NCBI RefSeq assembly: GCF_022701255.1 | Contig: NZ_CP031705.1 | Coordinates: 1,687,501-1,751,500, forward strand | DNA from: Microcoleus vaginatus HSN003 | GTDB lineage: Bacteria > Cyanobacteriota > Cyanobacteriia > Cyanobacteriales > Microcoleaceae | Reading direction: 5' to 3' | Length of the DNA: 64,000 nucleotides | Part shown: positions 46,516 to 55,889 of the stretch, piece by piece | Layout: each line of letters begins with the position of its first letter | How positions within the stretch are numbered: position 1 is the first letter of the stretch | Notes under the pieces: generated by a model | Seen by the model: only the letters and a program-made list of their open reading frames with translations | What the model was told of the DNA's origin: nothing | Database searches by the model: none | Position numbers and translations under genes: made by a program

Positions 46516-47827
46516 ATGTTTCAAATTCTGGTTATTGACGATGATACGGCTGTTCAAGAACTGCTGAGAAGAACCCTGAAAAAACAGGGTTACGAAGTAA
46601 CAGTAGCAAGCAATGGCGAAGACGGTGTAGTCCAGGCGCAAAAATTGCGTCCGGCCCTGATAATTTGCGATTGGATCATGCCGCGCTTGACCGGCATCGA
46701 TGTCTGCCGTCGAGTTAAGGCAGATCCGGATCTGTCAACTACACAATTCTTTTTGTTGACTTCTTTGGGTTCGATCGCCGATCGAGTCAAAGGGCTCGAC
46801 GCCGGTGCCGACGATTTTATCTCCAAGCCGATCGAACTCAACGAATTACAGGCGAGAGTACGCGCCGGATTGCGGCTGCACCAACTCAGCCGAGATTTGA
46901 AAATTGCCAAGCAAAGTCTGGAAGCAGAGTTAGCCGAGGCAGCCGAGTACGTGCAATCGCTGCTGCCAGATCCGATGACGGAACCTTTCAGCATTGAGGC
47001 GAAATTCATTCCCTCCCGGCAGTTGGGGGGAGATTGCTTCGACTACAACTGGCTAGATGCTGATTATTTGGCGATTTACTTACTCGACGTAGCCGGTCAC
47101 GGTTTGCGGGCGGCGCTGCCTTCGGTGGCCGTGCTGAATTTGCTGCGATCGCGCACGCTCCCCAACATAGACTACTACAAACCCAGCGACGTTTTGCGCG
47201 CCCTGAACACCACCTTCCAGATGAGCTACCAAAATGACAAGTATTTCACCATCTGGTATGGCGTTTACAACCGCATTTCTCGCCAGCTAGTTTATGCTAG
47301 CGCCGGCCATCCACCGGCCGTGTTGATTTCCCAGTCCCCTGCGAGCACGGCTAAAATCCAGCGATTAACCCTCTTCTATCACTCTCGGCACAAAATAATT
47401 TGGGATGCTTATAGCATAAGACTTTTATCAAAAATCTTGATTTCCGCCATTCTGTTAGAAAATAAACGCTCAAATCCACGCTCTATCGACAGTTAAGGTT
47501 TGGCTCTCACTTTTATTTTCCCAGAGTGACAGAAGAGGGTTAAAAACCCCCGGAATGCCGGTCGGAATGTTCCCCGACGCCCCCTATGTCGATAATTGCT
47601 GCGATGTCGAGGATTTGAGCACTCTCTACATCTTTAGCGACGGGGTATACGAGATCCACCAACCTGACGGCAATATCTGGGGGCTTGACCCTTTCATCGA
47701 CCTGTTAGCAGCTTACAACGGTGCAAGTGCCGACCAGTTAGAGCTGGTTTTGAACTACATTCAAAAGTTGAACGCTAAAGCAGTTTTTGATGATGACTGG
47801 TCTTTACTCAAGGTAAACTTTGGCTAG
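46516..47827 (+). pseudogene. Response regulator with PP2C (SpoIIE/RsbU) phosphatase, interrupted by a miniature element
   Basis: The N-terminal receiver (Asp in LIICDWIMPR, KPIE motif) is followed by a helix and a SpoIIE-type phosphatase: LGGDCFDYNWL, LLDVAGHGLRAAL and YASAGHPPAVL. The frame breaks in the insert at 47365-47543 and ends after about 30 foreign residues. It resumes at 47544 with TPGMPVGMFPD, then LYIFSDGVYEI and DDDWSLLKV, which hold two remaining metal-binding aspartates. Deleting 175 bp restores one frame of about 380 codons. As it stands, neither part has a full active site. Confidence 0.9.
47365..47543. mobile_element. 175-bp MITE with 24-bp inverted repeats
   Basis: The ends are TTAACCCTCTTCTATCACTCTCGG at 47365 and the complement of TTAACCCTCTTCTGTCACTCTGGG ending at 47543, two mismatches in 24. 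TTAA (or just TA) flanks both ends and one copy is left in the reconstructed gene, so the target duplication is TA or TTAA. It has no transposase. IS630-type machinery with TA targets is a possible source, but these repeats differ from the IS630 copy at 44351. Confidence 0.9.
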
Positions 47828-47883
47828 CTGACTTCTGGCATTGCATCTGCGACCAAATAGCAAGAAGCCAGCAGCCCAAAGAT

Positions 47884-48210
47884 TTAGTTAGCTGAGAGAA
47901 TTTTGCTATTAAAAGCATCGCGGGTTGGAAATATCTCGAAAACTCGATCCATGCTGGTGAGTTCAAATAAGATGCGGATTTGCTCGTTGATAGAACAGAC
48001 AACTAATTGACTCCCAGCGGCCCGGACTGTTTTGAGCGCCAAGACTAAAGCGCCCAAACCAGAACTATCCATAAATGTCACATCAGTGAAGTCTATCAAT
48101 ACCACATCGGCTCCCGCTTCCACTAGGTCGCTAATCTCTTGGCGGAATTGACTTGCCTTGGTGCCGTCTAAAATGCCAGAGGGCTGAATAATTTTAACTA
48201 CAGGACTCAT
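47884..48210 (-). CDS. STAS anti-sigma factor antagonist
   Basis: A 108-residue STAS domain protein (SpoIIAA/RsbV type). It starts MSPVVKIIQPSGILDGT and contains VLIDFTDVTFMDSSGLGALV, in which Ser49 is the likely phosphorylation site. It ends in the anion-transporter-like SINEQIRILFEL. It would be phosphorylated by the kinase at 45604 and dephosphorylated by the phosphatase now broken at 46516. I chose the ATG at 48210; the 24-residue extension upstream is not typical. Confidence 0.88.
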   Translation of the reverse strand: MSPVVKIIQPSGILDGTKASQFRQEISDLVEAGADVVLIDFTDVTFMDSSGLGALVLALKTVRAAGSQLVVCSINEQIRILFELTSMDRVFEIFPTRDAFNSKILSAN

Positions 48211-48449
48211 ATTTTGCGGTGGGAATGTCAGAATTTCTAGCCAGACTAGGCTAGTATAGCTGCGAGATGGACTCCGATCCAAATAATAGAGGGGGAAAGC
48301 CCCAAAGCCTGAGAGTAGAAGAAGAGTTTTGAGTGCAAAAGATGGTGCTCGTCGCGGATCGTAACGCTAAGGAGAGTCGTAGCGCTTCGCCGAGAATGAA
48401 TTTTGAAAAGGGGACAATCTTTGTTCTGCCGAATGCCTTCTGCTATTAA

Positions 48450-49154
48450 TCAAACTCGGCTAACTTTGGCGCGGTAGAGGAGTTTGTCGCCTTGTATGTA
48501 GCCTGTGTAGCGGACTTTGACGGGTTCTCCAGGCTGGGCTGTTCCTTCGATGAGCTGGTGCTGTTGGGGGTTGTAGGGAATCTCGGCTCCGACTGGGGCG
48601 ATCGACTCCACTCCCCAATGCTCCAATAACTGCTCGACGGGCCGCAGCAAGGGCAGTAGTTTCTGAGCCCGCAAGTTGTGATTTTCCTGAGCTTTGCTCG
48701 CAGCAGTCGGCCACTGCAACATCCAAGATTCTAAAATTTGGACGCTAGATAGCTGGAATTCCTGCATCAAAGATTCTCGCTGCTGTTCGATCGAAGCTTG
48801 CAGGCGCTGATATTCTTGTTCTACGGCTGTCGGTGGTGCCTGTTCTAACTGTACATAGTCTGGTGCCAAGGTTGCGAGCAGTTCGGTTAAGGAAATTTGT
48901 AAAGCTTGACTGATTTTGAGCAGGATGTCGGCTCGGGTTTGCAGGGCTAAACCGCGACGCAGGCGACTTAGCTGGATCTCGGAAACTCCTGCTTTTTGGC
49001 TGAGTTCTCGATCGCCCGAAAGCCCCGCCTGTCGAATCAGGCGTTGCAGTTGAGGAGCATAATCTGGAATATTAGCTGCCACGAAAAATTCATCCAAATT
49101 AATAAATGGACATATTCTCGATCGTAAACTGTCAGGAGCATTAACGAAATACAT
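48450..49154 (-). CDS. HTH protein with a GrpE-like C-terminus
   Basis: A 234-residue protein. Residues about 35-95 are an XRE-type helix-turn-helix (QLQRLIRQAGLS...ELSQKAGVSEIQLSRLRRG). A coiled coil (VEQEYQRLQASIEQQRESLMQEF) follows. The last 70 residues, LLPLLRPVEQLLEHWGVESIAPVGAEIPYNPQQHQLIEG and VKVRYTGYIQGDKLLYRAKVSRV, resemble the beta-domain of GrpE, the Hsp70 nucleotide exchange factor. The ATG at 49154 is preferred to a GTG at 49184 lying in an intergenic GGGCGGGC repeat. Linking a DNA-binding domain to a GrpE head is unusual. Confidence 0.7.
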   Translation of the reverse strand: MYFVNAPDSLRSRICPFINLDEFFVAANIPDYAPQLQRLIRQAGLSGDRELSQKAGVSEIQLSRLRRGLALQTRADILLKISQALQISLTELLATLAPDYVQLEQAPPTAVEQEYQRLQASIEQQRESLMQEFQLSSVQILESWMLQWPTAASKAQENHNLRAQKLLPLLRPVEQLLEHWGVESIAPVGAEIPYNPQQHQLIEGTAQPGEPVKVRYTGYIQGDKLLYRAKVSRV

Positions 49155-49235
49155 TTTTGAGGCGGGCTGTTGGGCCCGCCCCACAAGAGTTTCGCAATTT
49201 ATTCCGATGCAAGTTCAATTATTGAAAGCTTGCTA

Positions 49236-49784
49236 TTAGACGGCTACTTTTTCGCGGGCGGTGGCTGTTGCAGTTGTCGCAGAACCTTGCAAATGCGCTT
49301 CTAGGAACCATAAACGCTTGTCAATTGTCCGCGAAATTTCAGTGTAGAGATCCGCTGTATCGGCGTCGCCGAGTTCGTCTGTTTTGTCGATGGCGACTCG
49401 CAGGTGTTTGGCGTAGGGTGCGTAGCGATCGGCCAAAGCCGTCACATATTCTTTCCCATCTAAAATGTCGAAAGGAAACTCTGGCAGGATCGAATCTGCG
49501 GCGGCTGTGCGGGCTGTTCCTACAGCCAAACCGCCCAAAGCAGTTACCCGTTCGGCAACCAAATCGATGTATTCTTCGAGTTCTGTTGCCATTTCGTCAA
49601 ACAGCAAGTGCAACTGGTAGAAGTCCATGCCTTTGACGTTCCAGTGAGCTTGCTTGACTTGAGTTTTTAAGTCCAGAGTTGTTGCCAGCGTGGCGTTGAG
49701 CAGCCCGACTACTTGAGAGCGGGTGGCGGCTGACATATCGATGCGGGTGGGGTAAAGATGTTGTTTGTGGTTGTTGGTAGTCAT
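49236..49784 (-). CDS. dps: Dps-family DNA-binding ferritin
   Basis: A 182-residue Dps protein that stores iron, consumes peroxide at a dinuclear ferroxidase site and protects DNA. The ferroxidase residues fit the family spacing: His47, His59, Asp63, Asp74 and Glu78 in QAHWNVKGMDFYQLHLLFDEMATELEEY. The C-terminal tail is rich in Ala, Thr and basic residues. Located next to sulfiredoxin, consistent with an oxidative-stress neighbourhood, and both are on the minus strand with about 95 bases between them. Confidence 0.92.
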   Translation of the reverse strand: MTTNNHKQHLYPTRIDMSAATRSQVVGLLNATLATTLDLKTQVKQAHWNVKGMDFYQLHLLFDEMATELEEYIDLVAERVTALGGLAVGTARTAAADSILPEFPFDILDGKEYVTALADRYAPYAKHLRVAIDKTDELGDADTADLYTEISRTIDKRLWFLEAHLQGSATTATATAREKVAV

Positions 49785-49879
49785 AGGTTTTTAGCTTGTT
49801 ATGAGTGATTGTCGATCGAACTTCTTAGAAAGGTTTGGGCGATCGCCTTTTTGACTGTTGTGAATTTCTGTTGAGAGGC

Positions 49880-50140
49880 TCAGGCTAGGTGCATCTGCAA
49901 CACCGCACGGGGAGCTCGGCGTACTTTACAGCGAATAGTTTCTAAACCGAGACGCTGGCAAGCTTCGTATCGGTGGCAGCCGGAAAATCCGTAATACTGG
50001 CCATCTACTTCTAGTACATCGATGGGTTCGTTTAAACCTACCTCGCGGATGGATTCCATGAGGGCGGCTACTTTGGTTTGGTCGTTGACTCGCGGCAGGG
50101 GGCGGCGAATCTGGTTGAGGGGTATTTCTTCGATCCTCAT
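49880..50140 (-). CDS. srxA: Sulfiredoxin
   Basis: An 86-residue ParB/sulfiredoxin-fold protein that repairs over-oxidised 2-Cys peroxiredoxins with ATP. The catalytic Cys55 is in the GFSGCHRYEAC motif; the fold continues with RLGLETIRCKVRRA. Such single-domain sulfiredoxins are typical of cyanobacteria. It lies just upstream of dps in the same direction, so co-transcription is plausible. Confidence 0.88.
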   Translation of the reverse strand: MRIEEIPLNQIRRPLPRVNDQTKVAALMESIREVGLNEPIDVLEVDGQYYGFSGCHRYEACQRLGLETIRCKVRRAPRAVLQMHLA

Positions 50141-50580
50141 GGCGGCTGTCTGTTTTGCTTCTTGTTAAATCATACTCGTAATGACTTCGTTTTAGCAACA
50201 AAAATGTCAGGAAATTTTGAGATTGGCAGAACGGGGGCGTGCGAGCGCCCGTTTGTAGTAGTGTCGGGGGATCGAGGGCGATCAGCTTTGGGTGGGAAAA
50301 TCAGCATTAAAAATTCCTTCCCATCACCTGGGTAGCTCAATTCATTGTCGGTGTCTTGACGTTTGAAGGCCCTAAAGTTATAAATTTATTAGGCAAAGCC
50401 TAGGGGTAGTCGTTACGACTGCCGCATCATAACCGCTGAAAAGGCGGTTTTAGCGTTTTTTTAAAGAGTGGATTTCATTGCCATGTAATGGTATGTCTTG
50501 AGGAATCTTTCTGCAATTTTTGAAGTCCACTAGAAGACTATTAATGAGAGCTTCGTTGTTCTAACCATACCAGTTAATTA
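50141..50580. other. Intergenic between divergent genes
   Basis: About 440 bases. AACCGCTGAAAAGGCGGTTTTAGCG near 50434 forms a small hairpin with a T-run just after, a possible terminator of a vanished plus-strand gene. No ORF or RNA identified. Confidence 0.4.
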
Positions 50581-52662
50581 ATGACAACTATAAAGCAAAT
50601 TGCAGAGAAGTTAAAGCAAGCCATCTCACGCAGAGATCAAAAGCTAGCCTTAGACTTATTTCGAGCGGGATTACAACAAAGTGAGGCGGAATTTGTAGGT
50701 CAACTACGAAAAATTGGTGTACTTCGATGCTCAAACTATGATTTCCAATCTCAGATACTTAATTCTTTGATAAATGAAACTGAGAAAACAAACATCAGCC
50801 AGGATAGCCAAGTTTACTTTGAATCTATAAAATCGCTTCTTTCCATCTCAAGAAATATTCAAACCTTATTTAAGGTTTTACTTAAAGAGGTTGATTATCT
50901 TGAGATTAAAAGTTACCTAGTTGCAGTTGATTCATTGTTCTGGCCACTTTATGCTCGTCAAGCAGTTGATTCATTGTTCTGGCCACTTGATGGTCTTCAA
51001 CAAGACCGCGCTAATCGCTACTCTGTATGTAAGGAAGAACTAGCTTCAGCCTTTTCTTTATATCTTTATCATAGCCATGACAAAAAGGTTATAGATAAAT
51101 CCAATATTAATAAAGTCAATGAAAAACGCTTAAACGATGAATATTACCTTACCAAATTAGAGGATTTTAACAAATTAATTTTTTTTAAAGAGTCTGAAGT
51201 GCTTGTAGATAGTTTTGGTTATACAGTTACACAAAATGATGCAAAAATTATTATAAAAGCACCTGACCCAAAGTTTGAGATGAGCCGTTGTCTCGGCTAC
51301 AGAAGACAATCAATGCAAGAGATTGCTAACTCGTTTGATTCTTTGTCAGAATTATCAGAAATAACAGAAAAATACCCCTCTATATTGGAATTTTCAAAGA
51401 CGTATTATCAAAAGTTTAAAGACTCTACATTTAAGATTATAGACAGTCCTTTAAAACGAATTGTTATGCAATTTCACCCTCAAAGCTTAAGTAAGTTTTT
51501 GGACACTAACAGTCTTTTTTTGGAAGAGGAGATGATTCTCAAACAACTTGAAACTAATTTATTTATTGACTTTCAAAAAGTAAATGAAATCCCAGTTTCC
51601 CAAAGCTTATCCTTATTCGACATCATTAAAGTACAACGGTTATTTGCATTTATGTTATTTGTTCTTACGGAGTATATAGACTCTAACAATCTCTTTAAGT
51701 CTAAGTTATTTTGGCGATCTATGCCTGTTTTACAAGCCAATGAACTCAAAGATTTATTGGCTAGTTTTTTGGGAGAACAAAAGGCCAAAGAAATTTTTGA
51801 GTTATTTACTTGGAGATTAGAAAGCAAGAAGATATTTGATTTACAAACGTACCCATTTATTAATGTTGAAGATTGGATACTTTTACCTCTGGGAATTTTA
51901 ACTAACTCTGATCTTTGTAGAAACGTTCTTCAATCAACTAAATTTAGATTTGATTCAGAATCATTTGAAGATCCAATTGTTCTAGAGATGGAGAGATGCT
52001 TAAAGCCAGTATCATCAATATTTGAAACCAACTTAAAATATTCTTTTAAGGGCATTGAAGGCGAGGTAGATGTCTTAGCTGTTGTAGATAACTGCCTATT
52101 TGTATTTGAATGCAAAAACTCCTTGCATCCTTGTAATCTATTTGAATTGAGAACCACTTATGATTACATTCAGAAAGCCGCCAATCAATTGACTCGCTTC
52201 CAAGATTTATGGCAGCAAGAACCTTTCAGAACCTATTTAGCAACGAAGATTAAAACACAGCCTCATTTGCCATCCCAATTATGTTCATGTATTGTCACGG
52301 GAAATCGAATGTTTTCAGGTTTACGTGAAGAAGGGCATAGCGTCAGACCAATCCGGGAGCTTTGTTACATCATCTCTAAAGGAGAAATTTTACTTAAATC
52401 ATATATTTATGACAAAGATCCAGGTAATAAGAGCATTCTTATCAAATTTAAACTATGGAAGGAAGACCAATTAAAGGCAGAAGATTTATTGGGTTATATT
52501 CAAGAAGATTCTCTTCATAAGTGCTATTTCAATTCTCTGAGCAGAATTGAGGAAACAATTAAACTGAAGAACAAATCTCTAGTTCAAGAGTCGTATGCTT
52601 TTAGTCCTGAGAGGTTTCTTGAGCAGTTAGTAGATAACTTTAGATTTACAGAGAATCTGTAG
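50581..52662 (+). CDS. Unrecognised 693-aa protein with PD-(D/E)XK-like site
   Basis: I do not recognise this family. It is AT-rich compared with its neighbours and is almost free of HIP1 sites, suggesting recent transfer. The last third has a pattern like a PD-(D/E)XK nuclease: GIEGEVDVLAVVDNCLFVFECKNSL, with Glu495, Asp497 and Glu510-x-Lys512. Hydrophobic strands around it fit the fold, as in NERD-type domains. Residues 1-480 are mainly helical. A 36-base direct duplication near 50920-50990 doubles AVDSLFWPL. No partner gene lies beside it. A defence or DNA-processing role is possible, but nothing proves it. Confidence 0.7.
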   Translation: MTTIKQIAEKLKQAISRRDQKLALDLFRAGLQQSEAEFVGQLRKIGVLRCSNYDFQSQILNSLINETEKTNISQDSQVYFESIKSLLSISRNIQTLFKVLLKEVDYLEIKSYLVAVDSLFWPLYARQAVDSLFWPLDGLQQDRANRYSVCKEELASAFSLYLYHSHDKKVIDKSNINKVNEKRLNDEYYLTKLEDFNKLIFFKESEVLVDSFGYTVTQNDAKIIIKAPDPKFEMSRCLGYRRQSMQEIANSFDSLSELSEITEKYPSILEFSKTYYQKFKDSTFKIIDSPLKRIVMQFHPQSLSKFLDTNSLFLEEEMILKQLETNLFIDFQKVNEIPVSQSLSLFDIIKVQRLFAFMLFVLTEYIDSNNLFKSKLFWRSMPVLQANELKDLLASFLGEQKAKEIFELFTWRLESKKIFDLQTYPFINVEDWILLPLGILTNSDLCRNVLQSTKFRFDSESFEDPIVLEMERCLKPVSSIFETNLKYSFKGIEGEVDVLAVVDNCLFVFECKNSLHPCNLFELRTTYDYIQKAANQLTRFQDLWQQEPFRTYLATKIKTQPHLPSQLCSCIVTGNRMFSGLREEGHSVRPIRELCYIISKGEILLKSYIYDKDPGNKSILIKFKLWKEDQLKAEDLLGYIQEDSLHKCYFNSLSRIEETIKLKNKSLVQESYAFSPERFLEQLVDNFRFTENL

Positions 52663-52895
52663 GGCTTTCATAGGTATCCTCAGAGTATTACACCAAGCTG
52701 TTTTTAGCTTGTTTTGATCTCTAACCTCGCGCTAACTTGATCGTGAACACTAACATTTTCTATTGAGTTAGGCAAAATTTGGTGATTAGCCTGACTTTCT
52801 TGCGTCTAACTCGGGAATTCGGGCAATAAGCAGCGCCCTAAAACAAGCTAGATCGCCCATTAAGAAAAAATCCCAGCATCTGCGACAGAATCATC

Positions 52896-53579
52896 TCAAG
52901 TCAATCCAGCAATAATATTGACGCTCATAGCCAGAATAGCGGTGTTAAAAAAGAACGACAGCACGCTGTGAAAAAGCACGAGATACCTCGTCGAACGAGA
53001 AGTGATCTGCACGTCTGCAACTTGGCAAGTCATGCCAATACCAAAGGAGAAATATAAAAAATCTTTGTAATCTGGTTCCTCGTCGCCCGGAAAATCCAAA
53101 CCCCCCGCCTGTAAGTAACTGCCGTGCTGCTTGCTGCGGTTTTTGTAGTAGCTGCGGGCATAGTGCATCGTGAAGATAGTGTGTACCTGCATCCAAGAGC
53201 CAACAATTGTCAGCACAGAAAGCCCTAAGTGCAGAAATAGCAAATTTGGGGACAAGCCTTTGCTATCGCGCAGCAGGAAGAAGATCGCCAACAAGCTAGC
53301 ACAAGCGGCTGCTACGATCGTACTTAAGATTGTTAAGCGGCCAGCGTCCAACTGCTGAGCGTGGTGGCGCATCATTTCGGGAGTGCCTTGCAGCATCAGC
53401 ATCCAAGTCAAAAGCAGGAAACTGACAGCGCCCGCGTTCCAAATGCACAGCGTCCGAGTCAGAAGGAAATAGTGAGGCGGCAGGAACACAGCAACTGCCA
53501 TAGCCAACAGAACAGACACAAACAGGCGGTGCCGGACGCTCCACACCCAGTGCATTTTAGATTGGGAAACATTTTTCAC
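52896..53579 (-). CDS. DUF1345 membrane protein
   Basis: A 227-residue integral membrane protein of DUF1345. Five or six hydrophobic helices and the family block GGLDFPGDEEPDYKDFLYFSFGIGMTCQVADVQITSRSTRYLVLFHS are visible. The function is unknown. The ATG at 53579 precedes VSQSKMHWVWSVRHRLF. Divergent from the small gene at 53771. Confidence 0.85.
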   Translation of the reverse strand: MKNVSQSKMHWVWSVRHRLFVSVLLAMAVAVFLPPHYFLLTRTLCIWNAGAVSFLLLTWMLMLQGTPEMMRHHAQQLDAGRLTILSTIVAAACASLLAIFFLLRDSKGLSPNLLFLHLGLSVLTIVGSWMQVHTIFTMHYARSYYKNRSKQHGSYLQAGGLDFPGDEEPDYKDFLYFSFGIGMTCQVADVQITSRSTRYLVLFHSVLSFFFNTAILAMSVNIIAGLT

Positions 53580-53770
53580 AGATATCTACTGTAAGTTAGG
53601 CACTGTAAGGGTTGGAAACTCTCAACTACTGCCATCGGGGCAGGAAAGTCGCAATTAGGTATGGATTGGTAACACGCAGTACAGATAAGATTTTTCATGC
53701 CTTTCGATAGATCGATCGACCTCAACCTTCTAGCTAGAGTGGGAGAAAAGATAAATTGTGGCTTGAAATT

Positions 53771-54025
53771 ATGGCATCCTCCCAACCCCTCAAAGGCATT
53801 GAATTGATCGACTGCGCCAAAGCTAACGCCCAACAAGGAATCGCCACAGCCGCGAAGCTTTGCGGCTACGGAGGCGACCTCAACACCTTCGAGCGGGAAC
53901 TGAAAAAGGCTTGCCAAGACATCGGCGTCGAAGTCAAGGAGTTAAGCGACTTGATTACGACTCAGCAGATGATGAAACAAGGAATGGGTATTGAAGTCGC
54001 TCCAGATACTCCCTCAGAACTCTAG
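53771..54025 (+). CDS. Small conserved cyanobacterial protein
   Basis: An 84-residue soluble protein beginning MASSQPLKGIELIDCAKANAQQGI and ending MGIEVAPDTPSEL, predicted helical. I recall similar sequences only as conserved hypotheticals in cyanobacteria. The start at 53771 is preferred to the 53756 GTG. No named domain. Confidence 0.6.
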   Translation: MASSQPLKGIELIDCAKANAQQGIATAAKLCGYGGDLNTFERELKKACQDIGVEVKELSDLITTQQMMKQGMGIEVAPDTPSEL

Positions 54026-54206
54026 GCTCAATCTCCACCGCACCAGTTTTAGGGCTAAGATTGCCCCGACACCAGTATTTTGAGTCTGCTAGCTGAGGCA
54101 GGCTAGAATGTTTTGCATGGGAGCTTCCGACTTTAGCCAGGAGTCGCGTTTTCTCCCGCGAAGAGGGTGCTTTCTGGAGGGTGCTGAGATTGTTAGGAGG
54201 ACTGTC

Positions 54207-55196
54207 GTGTCAGATCAGCAAGACCGAATTATGCGTTTGTTTATAGAGGAGGCTAAGGAGCACCTCGATACTCTAGAAAATGGTTTAGTGGATTTAAAGT
54301 CCACGATGAAAGACCCCGAAAGCGTCCAAGAGATGTTTCGAGCCGCCCATTCCGTGAAAGGAGGGGCGGCTATGCTCGGCTTAGATAGTATTAAAACAAC
54401 CGCTCACCGCTTGGAAGATTGTTTTAAGGTGCTCAAGGACGGGCCCGTCAAGCAGGTTGACCAAACGGCAGAATCCCTATTTTTAAAGGGAGTTGATACG
54501 CTTAAGGACTTGCTGGGGCGACTGGAGGGGCCTTTCGGCTTGAGGAATGAAGAGGGAGAAAAACTCGTGCAGCAGGTGATGCCTGTTTTTGCTCAACTGG
54601 AAACTCACCTCAATAAATTGGCGTCGGGCAAAGTGCAGGCTGCTGGGTCTGGTACGCCCGCCGCTCCAACAGCGGGCGCTGTGCCGGCGAATTTTGCTGT
54701 TGAAGTGATGACTTTGCTCAAAGAAATGTTGCAGGTGTTCAAGCAGAAAGAATCGGCTGCTAGTCGCTCTGAGTTGACGGCTGTGTGCGTTCGCCTCTAT
54801 AAGTTGGGAGGTAAAATTGAGACTTGGCAAAATTTAGTAAAAACAGCTAGAGCAGCGATCGTTAATCCCAAAAACTCTTATAAAGTCTTAGCTCCGCTGA
54901 TTATCAAGGAACTCAAGGAAGCTGGCGATTTAGTACAAGTGGGGAAAGCCAAGACGATCGTTCCGAGTAAAAATTTGCTACTTTTGGCAGCAAGCCCAAA
55001 ACCAGCCGCCGCAGCCGCCCCAGCCGCCGCAGCCGCCGCAGCCGCCGCCGCAGCCGCCCCAGCAGCAGCGTCGAAGCAAGTCGCACTTCCGGCCGAACCG
55101 AAGGCGGTAGTCAAGCTTTTGCTCAAAACTTTCAACAAAAAGCAACTCTCGGAAATCGCCAAGTTACTGGTTAACGCCATCAAATCCTCGAACTAG
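54207..55196 (+). CDS. Histidine phosphotransfer (Hpt) protein, CheA-like
   Basis: A 329-residue protein whose first 110 residues are an Hpt domain: MFRAAHSVKGGAAMLGLDSIKTTAHRLED holds the phosphoaccepting histidine in AHSVKGG. The rest has no kinase core; it contains a helical domain and, near residues 265-290, an alanine/proline-rich linker, then a short helix VKLLLKTFNKKQLSEIAKLL. I chose GTG 54207: AGGAGG at 54195-54200 lies six bases upstream. This is an isolated phosphorelay intermediate; in cyanobacteria such proteins link hybrid kinases to chemotaxis-type response regulators. Confidence 0.8.
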   Translation: MSDQQDRIMRLFIEEAKEHLDTLENGLVDLKSTMKDPESVQEMFRAAHSVKGGAAMLGLDSIKTTAHRLEDCFKVLKDGPVKQVDQTAESLFLKGVDTLKDLLGRLEGPFGLRNEEGEKLVQQVMPVFAQLETHLNKLASGKVQAAGSGTPAAPTAGAVPANFAVEVMTLLKEMLQVFKQKESAASRSELTAVCVRLYKLGGKIETWQNLVKTARAAIVNPKNSYKVLAPLIIKELKEAGDLVQVGKAKTIVPSKNLLLLAASPKPAAAAAPAAAAAAAAAAAAPAAASKQVALPAEPKAVVKLLLKTFNKKQLSEIAKLLVNAIKSSN

Positions 55197-55424
55197 GAGG
55201 TGTTGCAGTAGAAGATAGAGTCAAAGCAATATTGGTGAGGCGGAGAATTTTGTGGTGGGTGCTGGCAGCCTGGGGTGAGCAGCAACTCGAAAAAATTCAC
55301 TTACTCGAGATTTTTGCACTCTACCTTCTACTGTTGGGCAACCCTGCGTTAGAATGAGTGGATATGTAGGCGTGCAATATTGTACCAGAATTAAAAATCG
55401 AGCAGGCTTTATAAGGCGGTAGCT

Positions 55425-55889
55425 GTGAAACCAATTCGTTCATTAGAAGATGCTTTAAACCGCTGTCAGGCGATGGGAATGCGCTTGAGCCGCCAGCGTC
55501 GATTTATTCTAGAACTTTTGTGGGAGGCAAAAGAACACCTCTCGGCTCGCGAAATTTACGATCGCCTCAACCAACAAGCGCATTCGATCGGTCATACTTC
55601 GGTTTATCAAAATCTAGAAGCTTTGTCGAGAGAAGGGATTATTGAGTGCATAGAACGCTCAGAGGGACGCTTGTACGGCAATGTCAGCGACTCTCACTCT
55701 CACGTCAATTGTCTTGATACGGCTCAGATTCTGGACGTTCATGTGGAATTGCCGATCGACTTGATCGAGCAAATCCAACAGCAAACGGGTGTCAGAATTG
55801 TAGACTACCGGATAGATTTCTACGGATATCGATCGGCAGAGTCCGCCACGCAAGCATCGAGTGTCAACGATACACCAAAGGCTTCGTAA
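55425..55889 (+). CDS. Fur-family transcriptional regulator (FurC/PerR-like)
   Basis: A 154-residue metal-dependent regulator. The winged-helix part has RLSRQRRFILELLWEAKEHLSAREIYDRLN and TSVYQNLEALSREGIIE; the metal-site region reads DSHSHVNCLDT. I see no CxxC pair for a structural zinc, and only one cysteine. This sequence resembles cyanobacterial FurC/PerR, the peroxide regulator, but FurB/Zur cannot be ruled out by eye. It starts with GTG. It lies about 5 kb from dps and srxA. Confidence 0.85.
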   Translation: MKPIRSLEDALNRCQAMGMRLSRQRRFILELLWEAKEHLSAREIYDRLNQQAHSIGHTSVYQNLEALSREGIIECIERSEGRLYGNVSDSHSHVNCLDTAQILDVHVELPIDLIEQIQQQTGVRIVDYRIDFYGYRSAESATQASSVNDTPKAS

